64,000 nt of DNA from Rhizobium sp. BK313 (GCF_014193655.1 NZ_JACHZQ010000008.1:186001-250000), one strand, 5' to 3'. Shown: positions 8,973 through 17,965, counted from the stretch's first letter. Program-made: numbers and translations. The notes: a model not told the origin generated them from the letters alone.

Positions 8973-9127
8973 AGGCGGTGACATTGATCGACATCTTGGC
9001 TATCTGTAGCGATCACTAAAATCTGGGCCCTCTCCGATCTGCAATTGAGCATCCCGGACGCGCATCCAGCGGCAACCCGGCGCAAGCAGGGGTGTAGCGT
9101 AGGATTAGGTCATGTCTGTTGCGTCGA

Positions 9128-10036
9128 TCAGGCGGATCGACCGGCGAGAATGGCGTCCCTATAGGCCCTCAGCCCTGCCGCAAGCGGCAGACGCGGCCGC
9201 CAGCCGAGATCGCGGCCGATGCGCCCTGTATCGAAATCGGTTTGCACATCCGGCACGTCGTCCGCCCCCGGAACGAGCTCGATATCCGCACCGGCAATCG
9301 CATCGGCGGCGACGTCGGCAATCTGCGGCATCGTCAGCGCTTCACCGGCTCCTACATTATACGAGCGCCGTGGAAATGCCGGTGCAGCAAGCACCGCCGC
9401 AATGGCCCCGGCAACATCGTCAACATGGACATAATGATAGATGAAATCCGGATCGCAGGGGATGGTCGTCCGCTTCCGAGCTTCGGCGTTTCGGATGATA
9501 TCGTTGAGGAAGCAGTTGGCACGGCGATAGGGACCGTAGACCCGACCGATCCTGAGGCTCACGCCGTCGAGACCGTACTCGGAGGCAAACCCTTCCACCA
9601 GTTGCTCGCCTGCAACCTTGCTGGCGCCGTAGACCGATGTCGGGTGAAGCTGCGTTTCTTCATTGATGGTGATCGGACCTGCATCGCCGTAGACGCTGAT
9701 CGAAGAACAAAACACGAAACGCTTCATCCTGTGGATGCGGGCGAGATCGAGCAGCAGTGCCGTCCTATCGATATTGACCGAGACGATCTTCAGCGGCTCA
9801 CCCCTTGCCATCATTGGCCCCGAGATCGCGCCGCAGTGGACGACAGCATCAATGTTCTTCGCCTGGATCAAGGCATCGAGTGCATCCCTGTCATCCAGCC
9901 CAATGATCCGAAGCATCGTGTCGCCGCGGCCGAAATCAGTGATATCGACCGCCGTCACCGCATGGCCAGCGCCGGCAAGCGTTTCTCGCGCCGCCATGCC
10001 GATCAGGCCCGCGCCACCCGTCAGGAGAATGTTCAT
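9128..10036 (-). CDS. NAD(P)-dependent epimerase/dehydratase (extended SDR)
   Basis: A 302-residue extended short-chain dehydrogenase. The N-terminal dinucleotide motif TGGAGLIG follows the chosen ATG directly, and the catalytic YxxxK is seen in SVYGASKVAGE. The ATG at 10036 overlaps the stop of the upstream SDR by ATGA; a longer in-frame extension would run into that gene. It is the last gene of a minus-strand operon that begins with the ring-opening amidohydrolase. Extended SDRs of this type epimerise or oxidise sugars or sugar acids (uronate dehydrogenase is one relative). Its role beside a ring-opening pathway is not clear. Confidence 0.88.
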   Translation of the reverse strand: MNILLTGGAGLIGMAARETLAGAGHAVTAVDITDFGRGDTMLRIIGLDDRDALDALIQAKNIDAVVHCGAISGPMMARGEPLKIVSVNIDRTALLLDLARIHRMKRFVFCSSISVYGDAGPITINEETQLHPTSVYGASKVAGEQLVEGFASEYGLDGVSLRIGRVYGPYRRANCFLNDIIRNAEARKRTTIPCDPDFIYHYVHVDDVAGAIAAVLAAPAFPRRSYNVGAGEALTMPQIADVAADAIAGADIELVPGADDVPDVQTDFDTGRIGRDLGWRPRLPLAAGLRAYRDAILAGRSA

Positions 10037-10776
10037 AGCGCGACCATCCCGCCATCGATGCTGACGTCTGCACCAGTCATGAAGGAAGAACCATTCGAGC
10101 AAAGGAAGACGATGACGCCGGAGACCTCCTCAGACGCTGCAAAGCGGCCGATCGGCGTCAACGGCAGGAAGGCGGCGCGCTGCTCCTCAGTCACGTCCCT
10201 CTGAAGGCCCGTCATCGTGGTGCCCGGCGAAACCGAGTTGATCTGGATGTTCAGCGGCGCGTATTGCACGCCAGCCTGACGGGTCAGAGCCAGCACGGCG
10301 CCCTTGGACGCGCAATAGGCGGCGGCATTTTTCAAGCCGATATGTGCGGCCGTCGAAGCGACATTGCAGATCTTGCCGCTCTTCTTCTCGATCATCGTTG
10401 GCAGGACGGCCTTCATGCCGAGCCATACGCCCTTGGCGTTGACGTCCATGATCTTGTCCCAGACGTCCTCGGATACATCGGCCGCCGTATCCCCGGGAAC
10501 GGCAACACCCGCATTGTTGACGAGCGCGTCGATCGTTCCGAACTTGGCGAGCACATCCTCCACCAACTCGCCCCAGGCCGCACCGTCGCGCACGTCCATG
10601 GATGCGGCGATGACTTCACTGCCCTTGGCTTTCAGTTCGTCCGCGATGGTCTCGACACCCTTGACGTCGATCAGCACCATCTTGGCACCCTTCTCTGCGA
10701 ACTCCCGTGCCGCTGCACGGCCGATCCCGTCGCCAGCGCCCGTTACGATCACCACCTTGCCCGCAAATTCAGCCAT
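10033..10776 (-). CDS. Short-chain dehydrogenase/reductase
   Basis: A 247-residue classical SDR. It has TGAGDGIG at the N-terminus, NNAG in the middle (LVNNAGVAV), the catalytic Ser in NVASTAA and YCASK as the active-site YxxxK. The start at 10776 (MAEFAGKV) has an AGGAG ribosome binding site inside the end of the amidase gene and lies one base after the amidase stop. It probably oxidises an alcohol or reduces a ketone in the same pathway as the amidase and monooxygenase genes upstream. The substrate is unknown. Confidence 0.9.
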   Translation of the reverse strand: MAEFAGKVVIVTGAGDGIGRAAAREFAEKGAKMVLIDVKGVETIADELKAKGSEVIAASMDVRDGAAWGELVEDVLAKFGTIDALVNNAGVAVPGDTAADVSEDVWDKIMDVNAKGVWLGMKAVLPTMIEKKSGKICNVASTAAHIGLKNAAAYCASKGAVLALTRQAGVQYAPLNIQINSVSPGTTMTGLQRDVTEEQRAAFLPLTPIGRFAASEEVSGVIVFLCSNGSSFMTGADVSIDGGMVAL

Positions 10777-10777
10777 G

Positions 10778-12181
10778 TCAGTCGAGTCTCCTTGAAAGCG
10801 GCACCGGACCAGAGGTCCGTAAAGCCGGCAAATTACACACAAAGTCGATGAGTTCGGCATCCCTGCCGACAGCGGCTACGAGCTGCATGCCGATGCCTCC
10901 GCGGTCCGCGGTCATGCCGGCCGGAACATTGACAGCGCAGACGCCGGTCACATTCATCCAGCCGGTGAACACGGCGTGCCCGCGCGGGCCGACGGGCTGT
11001 CCGTCGATTTCCGGCGGATAGGCTTCAGCCGCCGGCCAGGCGAGGGCGGCAATCGAAGGGCACAGAAGCAGGTCATAGGTGGAAAACAGCCGACCCGCAT
11101 CGGAACGCGCCGCGCGAGCGACGGCAATCGCAGCCGCATAGTCTCCCGCGCTGCGCGATGCACCTACCGCATCGAGCGCCAGCGCGTTGGCGCCAAGGCC
11201 TTGACGCGTTCCGGCGGCATCCAGATGCCAGTGCAGTCCGGCCGCGGCAATGGTGCCCCAGGCAGCAGCGACGCTCTCGGCGTCATAAGGGGTTTCGATG
11301 GTTACGAGATGATGTCCGGCCGCCGCCAGCTCTGCCGCGAAGGCATCCGCGGCGCTGGCAATGGCCGGATCGACGGGCGCAGTTCCCATTTTCGGCAGAT
11401 AGGCAATCCGGGCACGCTCCGGAAAAGGTCGGGCCAGCGCGAGCCCCGACAGCGAAGACGGGTCGGTCGGATCATAACCCTTGAGAACGGGAAAGATCAT
11501 GGCAAGGTCTTCCGCACTGCGGGTAACTGGGCCTACGACCTCGAAATCCAGAAGGATCTCGGGGAAGCCTCCATAACGGGCGATTTGTCCGATCGAAGGC
11601 TTGAGCGCAAAAAGGCCGCAATGGGCGGCGGGTCGGCGGAGCGAACCACCGCCATCCGTCCCGATCCCGATCGGGCCGATACCTGCCGCCACTGCTGCCG
11701 CACCTCCACCTGTCGAGCCTCCCGGTGTCATGTCAGGCGCGTGGGGATTGCCGGTCGTGCCGAAGACCAGGTTCGAGGCGTATCCCTGCAGGGTGAATTC
11801 TGGAACGTTCGTCTTGCCTATGAACACGGCGCCCGCAGCCCTGAGCCTTGCAACCGGTGCCTCGTCCGCCGTTGGCACATTGTCCGCGTAGAGCCTGCTG
11901 CCCCAGGTCGCCGGCAAGCCGGCCAGAAAGAGGTTGTCCTTGATAGTCATCGGCACGCCGTCGATAGGCGAAAGCGGCGTGACGGATCGCCATCGAGCGG
12001 TCGCGGCCTCGGCTTGCGCCCGAGACGCACCACGGTTCTCAGCGACGACCGCATTGATTTTGGAATTCACGGCATCAAGGCGCGCCTCGATCGAAAAAAG
12101 GACATCCAGCGGCGTAAAGGTGCCAGCGCGGTAACCCTTAGCGAGTTCGGATGCCGTGAGTTGCCATAGATCCGTGTTCAT
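10778..12181 (-). CDS. Amidase (amidase signature family)
   Basis: A 467-residue amidase-signature hydrolase. The Ser-cisSer-Lys triad is intact: Lys81 (TIKDN), Ser156 (in GGSTGGG) and nucleophile Ser180 (TDGGGSLR). The second signature serine is replaced by threonine. Its start overlaps the stop of the monooxygenase by ATGA. In the known oxidative pyrimidine route of Rhodococcus, barbiturase is followed by ureidomalonase, an amidase-family enzyme. The position of this amidase in an operon with a barbiturase/cyanuric-hydrolase-like gene suggests that it cleaves the ring-opened amide. That assignment is inference. Confidence 0.9.
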   Translation of the reverse strand: MNTDLWQLTASELAKGYRAGTFTPLDVLFSIEARLDAVNSKINAVVAENRGASRAQAEAATARWRSVTPLSPIDGVPMTIKDNLFLAGLPATWGSRLYADNVPTADEAPVARLRAAGAVFIGKTNVPEFTLQGYASNLVFGTTGNPHAPDMTPGGSTGGGAAAVAAGIGPIGIGTDGGGSLRRPAAHCGLFALKPSIGQIARYGGFPEILLDFEVVGPVTRSAEDLAMIFPVLKGYDPTDPSSLSGLALARPFPERARIAYLPKMGTAPVDPAIASAADAFAAELAAAGHHLVTIETPYDAESVAAAWGTIAAAGLHWHLDAAGTRQGLGANALALDAVGASRSAGDYAAAIAVARAARSDAGRLFSTYDLLLCPSIAALAWPAAEAYPPEIDGQPVGPRGHAVFTGWMNVTGVCAVNVPAGMTADRGGIGMQLVAAVGRDAELIDFVCNLPALRTSGPVPLSRRLD

Positions 12182-13380
12182 GAGAGCGGCACCGGCACAT
12201 CGCGGTACAGTCTTTCAAGCCGAGAGGTAAACGCCGGCTCGAGCTTCTTCAGCGTGCCCGCAACCGGGTCGGAGCCTGCCAGCATGGTGTCGGTCGCGTC
12301 GCGAGAGAACGAAACGACGAACTCGGCCCGCTCCGTCCGGCGTGCGGAAACGCTAGCGGGTATGTCCTCCAGCGACGCGCCGTTCATCAGGGCTCGTCGG
12401 ACCTCGTCGACGACGACGCACGCGTCCTCGACGGCCTGGGTTGCCCCCTGTCCAAGTGTCGGCACCATCGGATGGGCGGAATCGCCGACAAGAACGACGC
12501 CCGCGCCGGCATCATAACGCGTCGTGCCGTCCTGAAGACGGGCCCAATGGATGCGGTCGGTATATTGCTCGAGGGCGCTGATAAGATAGGCAGCCTCGGC
12601 GCAGAGCATTCCGCCCTCGGGGGTATAAGCGCCGCGCAGAAATTCGGGTGTCTTCATCTCGTCGCTGACAACACCGTCGTCGCCAATCGGAAACGAGCCC
12701 GCACAATAGACGAAATCGCCGGGAACGCGGAATGCCAGAAGCCGGTTCGGCCCATTGAACCATTGACCGTAGTCGTCGATCGGGCAGTCCGCTCCAGCGG
12801 GAAAGAGCAAGCGATAGAGGCAGACACCCAGAAAGCGAGGCTCCTCCTTTGACACGAAATGCTCTCGGATTCTCGAATATCGCCCATCGCCAGCAATTAT
12901 GAGATCGATGTTGTCGATCCTGATATCAGCTGCCGCCTCCTTGTCGTGATAGGTCACGAAGAGCCCGTTTCCGTCGCGTCCGCAAGAGGAAAGCGCGGCA
13001 CCATAGCGGATAACGTTCGTGAGCGGCTTGCGAAGCAACGCATAGAGCTCCGCCCAGCGGATGCGGATGCCGGCATTGTCGGCGACATCGCTCAGAGCGA
13101 GGTTCATAAGACTGCGACCGCTGGTCAGCGCGATCGACCAGCTTTGCCACGCCAGGCTGTTGCTGACGATTGCATCGGCCCGCTCAGGCATGACAGCTTT
13201 CAATGCCTTAATGGCGTTGGGACCGATGTTCAGGCCGGTTCCGGCGTCCATGTGGTCGGTGGCACCCACACGCTCCAGGCAGATTACCTCGACGTCTTCC
13301 CGCCCGGACAAACCGGACGCGATTAGACTTCCGGCGATACCCGCACCGGCGACGACAATACGCTGCTGGCGACTTGCCAT
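12178..13380 (-). CDS. FAD-dependent aromatic-type monooxygenase (class A)
   Basis: A 400-residue class A flavoprotein hydroxylase. It has the N-terminal GAGIAG FAD motif, the middle DG motif (IIAGDGRYSRIR) and the GD motif (VLVGDSAHPM followed by LGQGATQAVED). The start at 13380 (MASRQQR) is chosen because the Rossmann motif follows immediately and the upstream gene ends two bases away. Members hydroxylate aromatic or heteroaromatic rings with NAD(P)H and oxygen; relatives act on salicylate, urate, pyridines and pyrimidines. Placed directly after a ring-opening amidohydrolase, it could make the lactam or hydroxyl group that the hydrolase then opens (inference). Confidence 0.9.
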   Translation of the reverse strand: MASRQQRIVVAGAGIAGSLIASGLSGREDVEVICLERVGATDHMDAGTGLNIGPNAIKALKAVMPERADAIVSNSLAWQSWSIALTSGRSLMNLALSDVADNAGIRIRWAELYALLRKPLTNVIRYGAALSSCGRDGNGLFVTYHDKEAAADIRIDNIDLIIAGDGRYSRIREHFVSKEEPRFLGVCLYRLLFPAGADCPIDDYGQWFNGPNRLLAFRVPGDFVYCAGSFPIGDDGVVSDEMKTPEFLRGAYTPEGGMLCAEAAYLISALEQYTDRIHWARLQDGTTRYDAGAGVVLVGDSAHPMVPTLGQGATQAVEDACVVVDEVRRALMNGASLEDIPASVSARRTERAEFVVSFSRDATDTMLAGSDPVAGTLKKLEPAFTSRLERLYRDVPVPLS

Positions 13381-13382
13381 GC

Positions 13383-14492
13383 TCAACTTCTCCCTGCGCG
13401 TTCGACAATAAGACTGACAAGGCCGCCTCCATCGGGGCCCTGGTGTTCGGCGCCGCCAGAAACGAAAAGGGCGGTATCGCCGAGCACGCTGGCGATGATC
13501 GCGCCGACAGCACCGCGGATATGTCGCTGCTGATCCATGTCGCCGTCGTTCAGCATCGTATGCGCCTTGCCGCGCACGAGCCCGTCGCGCGACGCCTCGC
13601 ATTTCACGAAAGCCGCTTTTATCCTTCGGCTCTCGGCGGCGGATATCTGTGCTCCGCGGTCAAAACCGAGTTCCGCTAGCATCGCATGGATGCCGGAGAG
13701 ATCGAGCGCGTCGGCCATCAACGCATGCGCGATCGTCAGGTTGCCGCTCCATTTTTGGCTGAGACCGATCACCACAACCTCGTTGCATCTGACCTCGACA
13801 CCGGCCGAGATGCTGGCAACGGGCGAAAACAGGCTGAAGTCCTTGAGGACAGCTTCTGCAACCGAGCGCTCCTCCGCTATATGTCCGAGCGCCCTGCCGA
13901 CGCCAAGCGCCGACGCGGCGCGTCCATAGCCCATCAATTTGCCCGGATTGTCCGTCGCCGGCGGATGGCCGTCCGCGACACTGGAAGCAATATCGGCCTG
14001 CGCAAAGGCCGGTCCCTTCACCTGAACGAAATGCACGTCATCTGCAGCGTCGATCGACGCCTTTCGCATCGCTTCGGCAACCGCCTCCGCGGTCAGGTCG
14101 ATCTGTCGTTGCCGGCCAACCTCTTCCGGTCGGAGATCCGGTGTGAACGCCACGCCTATTGCCAGCGCCTTATGGGCCGACGGCACGGTATCCGGCGATG
14201 CGGTGAAAACCGTATAGTGAGGCGAGAGCACACCCTCCACGCCTCCCGAGAAGATGAAGGGAACGCGCTTGCAAACGGTTTCGGGTGGCTGGCCCGTCGC
14301 CTGCCCGATCAGAAGCGACAAAGATTGCGAGAGGTATCCGCGTGTATAGTCGTTCACCAACCCGTTGCCGTGCGTCTTACCGATCACCGCAATGATTGCC
14401 TCCGGATCGATGATTCCCTCGACAATCGCCGTAGCCAGAGCGGAAACGTCGCCTGGATCGGGGAGACTGAAACGATGCACGCCTGCCTGCAT
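13383..14492 (-). CDS. Ring-opening amidohydrolase, cyanuric acid hydrolase/barbiturase (AtzD) family, copy 1
   Basis: A 369-residue member of the small AtzD/TrzD/barbiturase family, which hydrolyses a cyclic amide using three repeated domains each bearing a Lys-Ser dyad. All dyads are visible: Lys39/Ser82 (GKTHGNG, FSGGVEG), Lys159/Ser227 (QVKGP, VASISAG) and Lys297/Ser345 (KCEAS, VSGGAEHQGP). The C-terminal HQGPDGGG motif is the usual family form. The ATG at 14492 has TTGGAG upstream; a TTG at 14504 is an alternative. It is the first gene of the operon with the monooxygenase, amidase, SDR and epimerase. The true ring substrate is unknown. Confidence 0.92.
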   Translation of the reverse strand: MQAGVHRFSLPDPGDVSALATAIVEGIIDPEAIIAVIGKTHGNGLVNDYTRGYLSQSLSLLIGQATGQPPETVCKRVPFIFSGGVEGVLSPHYTVFTASPDTVPSAHKALAIGVAFTPDLRPEEVGRQRQIDLTAEAVAEAMRKASIDAADDVHFVQVKGPAFAQADIASSVADGHPPATDNPGKLMGYGRAASALGVGRALGHIAEERSVAEAVLKDFSLFSPVASISAGVEVRCNEVVVIGLSQKWSGNLTIAHALMADALDLSGIHAMLAELGFDRGAQISAAESRRIKAAFVKCEASRDGLVRGKAHTMLNDGDMDQQRHIRGAVGAIIASVLGDTALFVSGGAEHQGPDGGGLVSLIVERAGRS

Positions 14493-14617
14493 GGCGAACT
14501 CCAAGGGAAGTAACGATCACAACTGGACAGAGGTCAGACGTCTGTCCTTTGGAAATGCAATTCTCATCGGCGCAAGAGGAAATGCGACCAATGTCGAATC
14601 CCTCGCCACAGCCTGAC

Positions 14618-15352
14618 CTACCCCTTGCTAGCTTTCTCCGCCGCGCGGCTGTGCTTTCCATCGACAGGCTTGAACGGCTTCGTCTCGCTGTAAGCCGCAG
14701 CGATGACCGGCCATTTGCTTTTGATATGATCACGCATCAGTTGGGCCAGCGCCGCGCCATCACGGCGACGCAAAAGCATGACCATCAGACGATGATCGTC
14801 GATGGCGCGTGCCCATTGCTCATCGGTCTTGTGTGCAGAAAATCTTGCGCGCTGCACACGACCGGAAAGGCTGCGATAAGTCGATTGCAGCGCCGAATTG
14901 CGTGCCGCCGCCATGATCGCATCGTGGACCTCACGGTTTCGAGCAAAATAGATCGGATAATCGCCAGCCTTCCAGGCCGTGATCATTGCCTCGGTCGCCG
15001 CCTCAATAAGACTAAGTTCCGCCTCTGTTATCAACCCGCAAGCCAGTTCGCCAGCCGCCCCCTCCAGCGCGCCGACGACCTGCAGGATCTCGCTGATCTC
15101 GGTTTCGGAAAGTGCCACCACGCGCGCGCCGCGATTGGGAAGCAATTCCAGCAGCCCTTCCGCCGCCAGCAGCTTGATGGCTTCACGCAGCGGCGTCCGG
15201 GAAATTCCGAAACGCTCGCAAAGCGCCACTTCGTTGATCCTTGAACGCGGCTCCAACTCGCCTTCCAGAATGAGCTCGCGCAACGCGTCTACGACGACTT
15301 CATGATGCAGCGTCTTGCGCACGATACCTTGATATCGGTCTATGGTATTCAC
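14618..15352 (-). CDS. GntR family regulator, FCD subfamily
   Basis: A regulator of about 244 residues. Its N-terminal winged helix (RFGISRTPLREAIK as recognition region) is followed by a helical FCD domain with metal/ligand histidines around NREVHDAIMAAARN. The GTG at 15352 is preferred because the N-terminal MNTIDRYQ-type start is followed directly by the helix-turn-helix and a GGAGGG sequence lies upstream; a longer frame to 15451 is possible. It is divergent from the aminotransferase gene and adjacent to the ring-opening amidohydrolase operon, so it is the likely local regulator of this island. Confidence 0.87.
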   Translation of the reverse strand: MNTIDRYQGIVRKTLHHEVVVDALRELILEGELEPRSRINEVALCERFGISRTPLREAIKLLAAEGLLELLPNRGARVVALSETEISEILQVVGALEGAAGELACGLITEAELSLIEAATEAMITAWKAGDYPIYFARNREVHDAIMAAARNSALQSTYRSLSGRVQRARFSAHKTDEQWARAIDDHRLMVMLLRRRDGAALAQLMRDHIKSKWPVIAAAYSETKPFKPVDGKHSRAAEKASKG

Positions 15353-15566
15353 TCGGCCACGCCCTCCAGCTTCCTTCCCGCTGCACCAGCAATCGCATGC
15401 AGTTTCACACCGTTGGAACCGCTCGAATTTGCATTGCCTGCGCCAAGTCACGCAGGTGAGAGATTTTCTTTCGATGTATTTCTAAACAAATCTCCCGAAA
15501 TTAAAAGTGCAATTTGGATGTTTTGACGACATTATTGAGCCTTGCCTTGCAGTTTTCCGCAAAATA

Positions 15567-15579
15567 GCATTCATAATGC
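15567..15579. promoter_or_regulatory. Inverted repeat GCATT-CAT-AATGC upstream of aminotransferase gene
   Basis: A perfect 5+3+5 dyad lies 43 bp before the aminotransferase start, in the divergent region shared with the GntR gene. Similar TGCAAT/ATTGCA sequences recur at 15429-15437 and 15508-15516 and again upstream of the ECF transporter. It is a candidate GntR operator, judged by eye only. Confidence 0.35.
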
Positions 15580-15621
15580 AATTTCTGAAAATGCCATCCA
15601 CCAAGACAAGGTTTGTTATCG

Positions 15622-16809
15622 ATGCGCTCAGCCGGCCGCCATTTCCTGCAGATCCCCGGACCGACAAACGTGCCGCTTCCGGTTCTTGCGGCAATCGCCC
15701 AGCCAACGGTGGATCACAGAGGGCCGGACTTTCCGGCGCTGACCTTCGGCGTCATCGAGGGAATGAAGCGTATATTTCGGACACAGGACAATGTTGTGAT
15801 CTATCCGGCATCGGGCACGGGCGCCTGGGAGGCCGCCCTCGTTAATGCGCTGTCGCCGGGAGACAGCGTCCTCATGGCAGAGACGGGGCATTTTTCCACT
15901 CTTTGGAAGACGATGGCGACACGCCTCGGGCTGAATATCGAGTTCCTGCACGGCGACTGGCGACGCGGAGCGGATTTCGGGGCGATCGAAAACCATCTAC
16001 GCGGCGACCGTCAACACAAGATCAAGGCCGTAGCGGTCGTCCACAATGAAACGTCTACCGGCGCGGTATCGAACATCCGCGCGGTTCGCCAGGCCCTCGA
16101 CGCGGCCCGCCATCCGGCCCTCCTCATGGTCGACACGATTTCCTCGCTGGCATCGATCGACTACCGTCACGACGAATGGCAAGTGGACGTCACAGTCGGG
16201 GGCTCGCAGAAGGGCCTGATGCTACCGCCGGGCCTCTCTTTCAACGCCGTGTCCGAAAAAGCGCGCAAAGCGGCCCAAAACGCCCGGCTGCCGCACGTCT
16301 TCTGGGATTGGGAGGACATGATCGCCATGAACGGCAAAGGTTATTTTCCCTACACCCCGGCGACGAACATGCTGCAGGGACTGAAGGTTGCCATTGAACT
16401 GCTTGAGGAAGAGGGCCTCCCGGCGGTTTTCGCTCGCCACGACAGGGCGGCGGCGGCCGCACGCGCATGCGTTCGCTATTGGGGCCTCGAAATCTGGTGC
16501 GCCGAGCCGGATGATTATTCCAGTTCGCTGACAGCCGTTCTTGTGCCGGAAGGCTATTCGGCGGACGTTCTGCGCGCGACGATCCTCAGCCAATCCTCCG
16601 TTTCGCTTGGCAATGGCCTCGGACGGCTCGCCGATCGCGTCTTCCGGATCGGCCACCTCGGAGATTTCAATGATGCTGCGCTTCTAGGCACCCTCGCCGC
16701 GATCGAAGCGGGACTTACGAGCGCCGCCGTTCCCATCAGGAGTGGCGGCGTCATGGCCGCTATCGATTCGCTGAGTGGACGAAACGCCATGGCGGCCGCC
16801 GCCGAATGA
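15622..16809 (+). CDS. Class V aminotransferase, serine-glyoxylate/alanine-glyoxylate type
   Basis: A 395-residue PLP enzyme closely resembling serine-glyoxylate aminotransferase (SgaA). It shows the N-terminal PGPTNVP substrate loop, DHRGPDF, the SGTGAWE phosphate-binding segment, the HNETSTG motif and the PLP lysine in GGSQKGLMLPPG near residue 198. The ATG at 15622 is preferred to the TTG at 15613. Family members transfer amino groups from serine, alanine or (S)-ureidoglycine to glyoxylate. Within a ring-opening pathway it could deaminate an amino-acid-like fragment, but this is unproven. It is transcribed away from the GntR gene. Confidence 0.88.
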   Translation: MRSAGRHFLQIPGPTNVPLPVLAAIAQPTVDHRGPDFPALTFGVIEGMKRIFRTQDNVVIYPASGTGAWEAALVNALSPGDSVLMAETGHFSTLWKTMATRLGLNIEFLHGDWRRGADFGAIENHLRGDRQHKIKAVAVVHNETSTGAVSNIRAVRQALDAARHPALLMVDTISSLASIDYRHDEWQVDVTVGGSQKGLMLPPGLSFNAVSEKARKAAQNARLPHVFWDWEDMIAMNGKGYFPYTPATNMLQGLKVAIELLEEEGLPAVFARHDRAAAAARACVRYWGLEIWCAEPDDYSSSLTAVLVPEGYSADVLRATILSQSSVSLGNGLGRLADRVFRIGHLGDFNDAALLGTLAAIEAGLTSAAVPIRSGGVMAAIDSLSGRNAMAAAAE

Positions 16810-16817
16810 TGACTTTT

Positions 16818-16970
16818 TATGCAATGCATATGTATATTTTGTGCAATATGCCTATAATTTGATTTATTACTTCCAAATGCTTCATTTGAATGCAAAATGG
16901 CTAAAAATTAACGTCAATTTGCCGACTTTATCTTCTTGCATTGCGGTAAAAATTGAATTTAGAATGCATT
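16818..16970. repeat. AT-rich cluster of short palindromes upstream of the ECF transporter
   Basis: The 451-bp gap 16810-17260 opens with an AT-rich stretch carrying several dyads: TATGCA-A-TGCATA (16818-16830), CAAATG-CTT-CATTTG (16874-16888) and AATGCATT (16963-16970). GTGCAAT- and TTGCATTGC-type repeats are also present. Base composition is clearly lower in GC than the surroundings. It probably carries the promoter and regulator sites of the ECF operon. Confidence 0.45.
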
Positions 16971-17159
16971 TCAGTGCTGCAGGCAGGGTATATAACCGGT
17001 CAGCTTCACGGGGCTGCGTGACTACACTTAAAAAGTTGGAAACCCTGCCCTCACCGTAGCGCTTGGCATCGGAGTGCGCCCGGACGCACTGTTGAAGTCG
17101 ATTGTCGATCGCCAGATCTAGCCGCCCATCTTCGACCGGTGCCCGCTTCAAAGGCCCGA

Positions 17160-17245
17160 GAGTTGGAAGACGGTTGCCGTGTGAATGATCCCTTTGGCGG
17201 GTGCAGGCGCCGTCAGGGAGGTGTGAGAGCCTGATCCCCCAACTC
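17160..17245 (+). ncRNA. Possible structured leader (three-way junction) of the ECF transporter mRNA
   Basis: GAGTTGG (17160-17166) can pair with CCAACTC (17239-17245). Inside this closing stem, GACGG (17169-17173) pairs with CCGTC (17210-17214), and GGGAGG (17216-17221) pairs with CC...TCCC (17230-17238). The layout is a compact three-way junction ending just before the GCGGAG ribosome binding site of the S-component gene. The fold was found by eye and GC-rich DNA makes chance pairing easy. The conserved blocks of the thiamine pyrophosphate riboswitch are not all present. Confidence 0.3.
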
Positions 17246-17260
17246 GCGGAGTATCCTACC

Positions 17261-17962
17261 ATGTCCGTCGGTCTCATCTATCTCATCGTCGCCATCATCG
17301 CGGTCGCACTCGCCGCCTTTGCCTTCTTCATCAATCGCGGACAGGGCGGAAAGACGTTCGTCGCGTTCACGCTGCTTGAGATCGTCATCATGGCGATCAT
17401 CGGCGTCATCAACGGCGTTCTCGGCACGCCGAACGCCATGATCGGACGGTTCTTCATGACCTTTTCCGGCGCCTATGGCTTCCTGGCATTTGCTGCCATC
17501 TGCGGCGGCTTCTACATTGCCGGCCCGCTTTGCGGCTATATCATCCGAAAGCCCGGCGCGGCCACCATCGCAGAAACCATGAACGGCGTGGCGCAAGTGC
17601 TTTCCGGCAATCCGAACGGCATCATGGTTCTCGGCGCCGGATTCCTGCAGGGCTTCATGTCCGACGTTGGCTTCGCCTTCTACGGCTATCGCCGGTGGAC
17701 CCTGTCGGTTCTGGCCCTCTCCGGCGCCCTGGCCCCGTTGCTTCAGCAAATTCCGGAAGTCTATTTCTTCGGCGTCGGCGACATGGGCATTTCTTATAAT
17801 CTGCTCGCCCTTGTGATCCGCATGATCAGCGGCGCGGTCTACGCCATCATCCTCGTCAAGCCGATCGCCCACGGCCTTGCCAAGGCCGGTGTGCTCCGTG
17901 GCACGGCGATCGCCAAGGATCAATCTCCGGTCGTGGCCGCAAACCAGCCGACCCGGGCTTGA
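17261..17962 (+). CDS. ECF transporter S component, YkoE-like
   Basis: A 233-residue membrane protein with about six hydrophobic spans. Blocks such as GPLCGYIIRKPGAATIAE, FLQGFMSDVGFA and YGYRRW match the YkoE family of substrate-binding (S) components of energy-coupling-factor importers. YkoE proteins have been linked to uptake of the thiamine pyrimidine (HMP) in Bacillus by comparative genomics. The ATG at 17261 has GGAG ten bases upstream. It heads an operon with its own ATPase and T component and a ring-opening amidohydrolase, so the cargo here may be another N-heterocycle (inference). Confidence 0.85.
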   Translation: MSVGLIYLIVAIIAVALAAFAFFINRGQGGKTFVAFTLLEIVIMAIIGVINGVLGTPNAMIGRFFMTFSGAYGFLAFAAICGGFYIAGPLCGYIIRKPGAATIAETMNGVAQVLSGNPNGIMVLGAGFLQGFMSDVGFAFYGYRRWTLSVLALSGALAPLLQQIPEVYFFGVGDMGISYNLLALVIRMISGAVYAIILVKPIAHGLAKAGVLRGTAIAKDQSPVVAANQPTRA

Positions 17963-17965
17963 TCG

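Noticed and set aside
12178-13602. N-terminal extension of the monooxygenase to 13602
   Set aside because: The extra 74 residues are Arg-rich shadow of the ring-opening amidohydrolase gene; the FAD motif begins just after the ATG at 13380.
9128-16809. Vitamin B6 (pyridoxine) degradation cluster
   Set aside because: An SDR, flavin monooxygenase, amidase and class V aminotransferase also occur in that pathway. However, the aminotransferase is SgaA-like rather than pyridoxamine-pyruvate-like, and AtzD-family enzymes are not part of it.
17160-17260. Thiamine pyrophosphate riboswitch before the YkoE-like gene
   Set aside because: CCTGATCC and GCGGAG are present, but the CTGAGA block and proper P2-P4 architecture are not; kept only as an unspecified structured leader.
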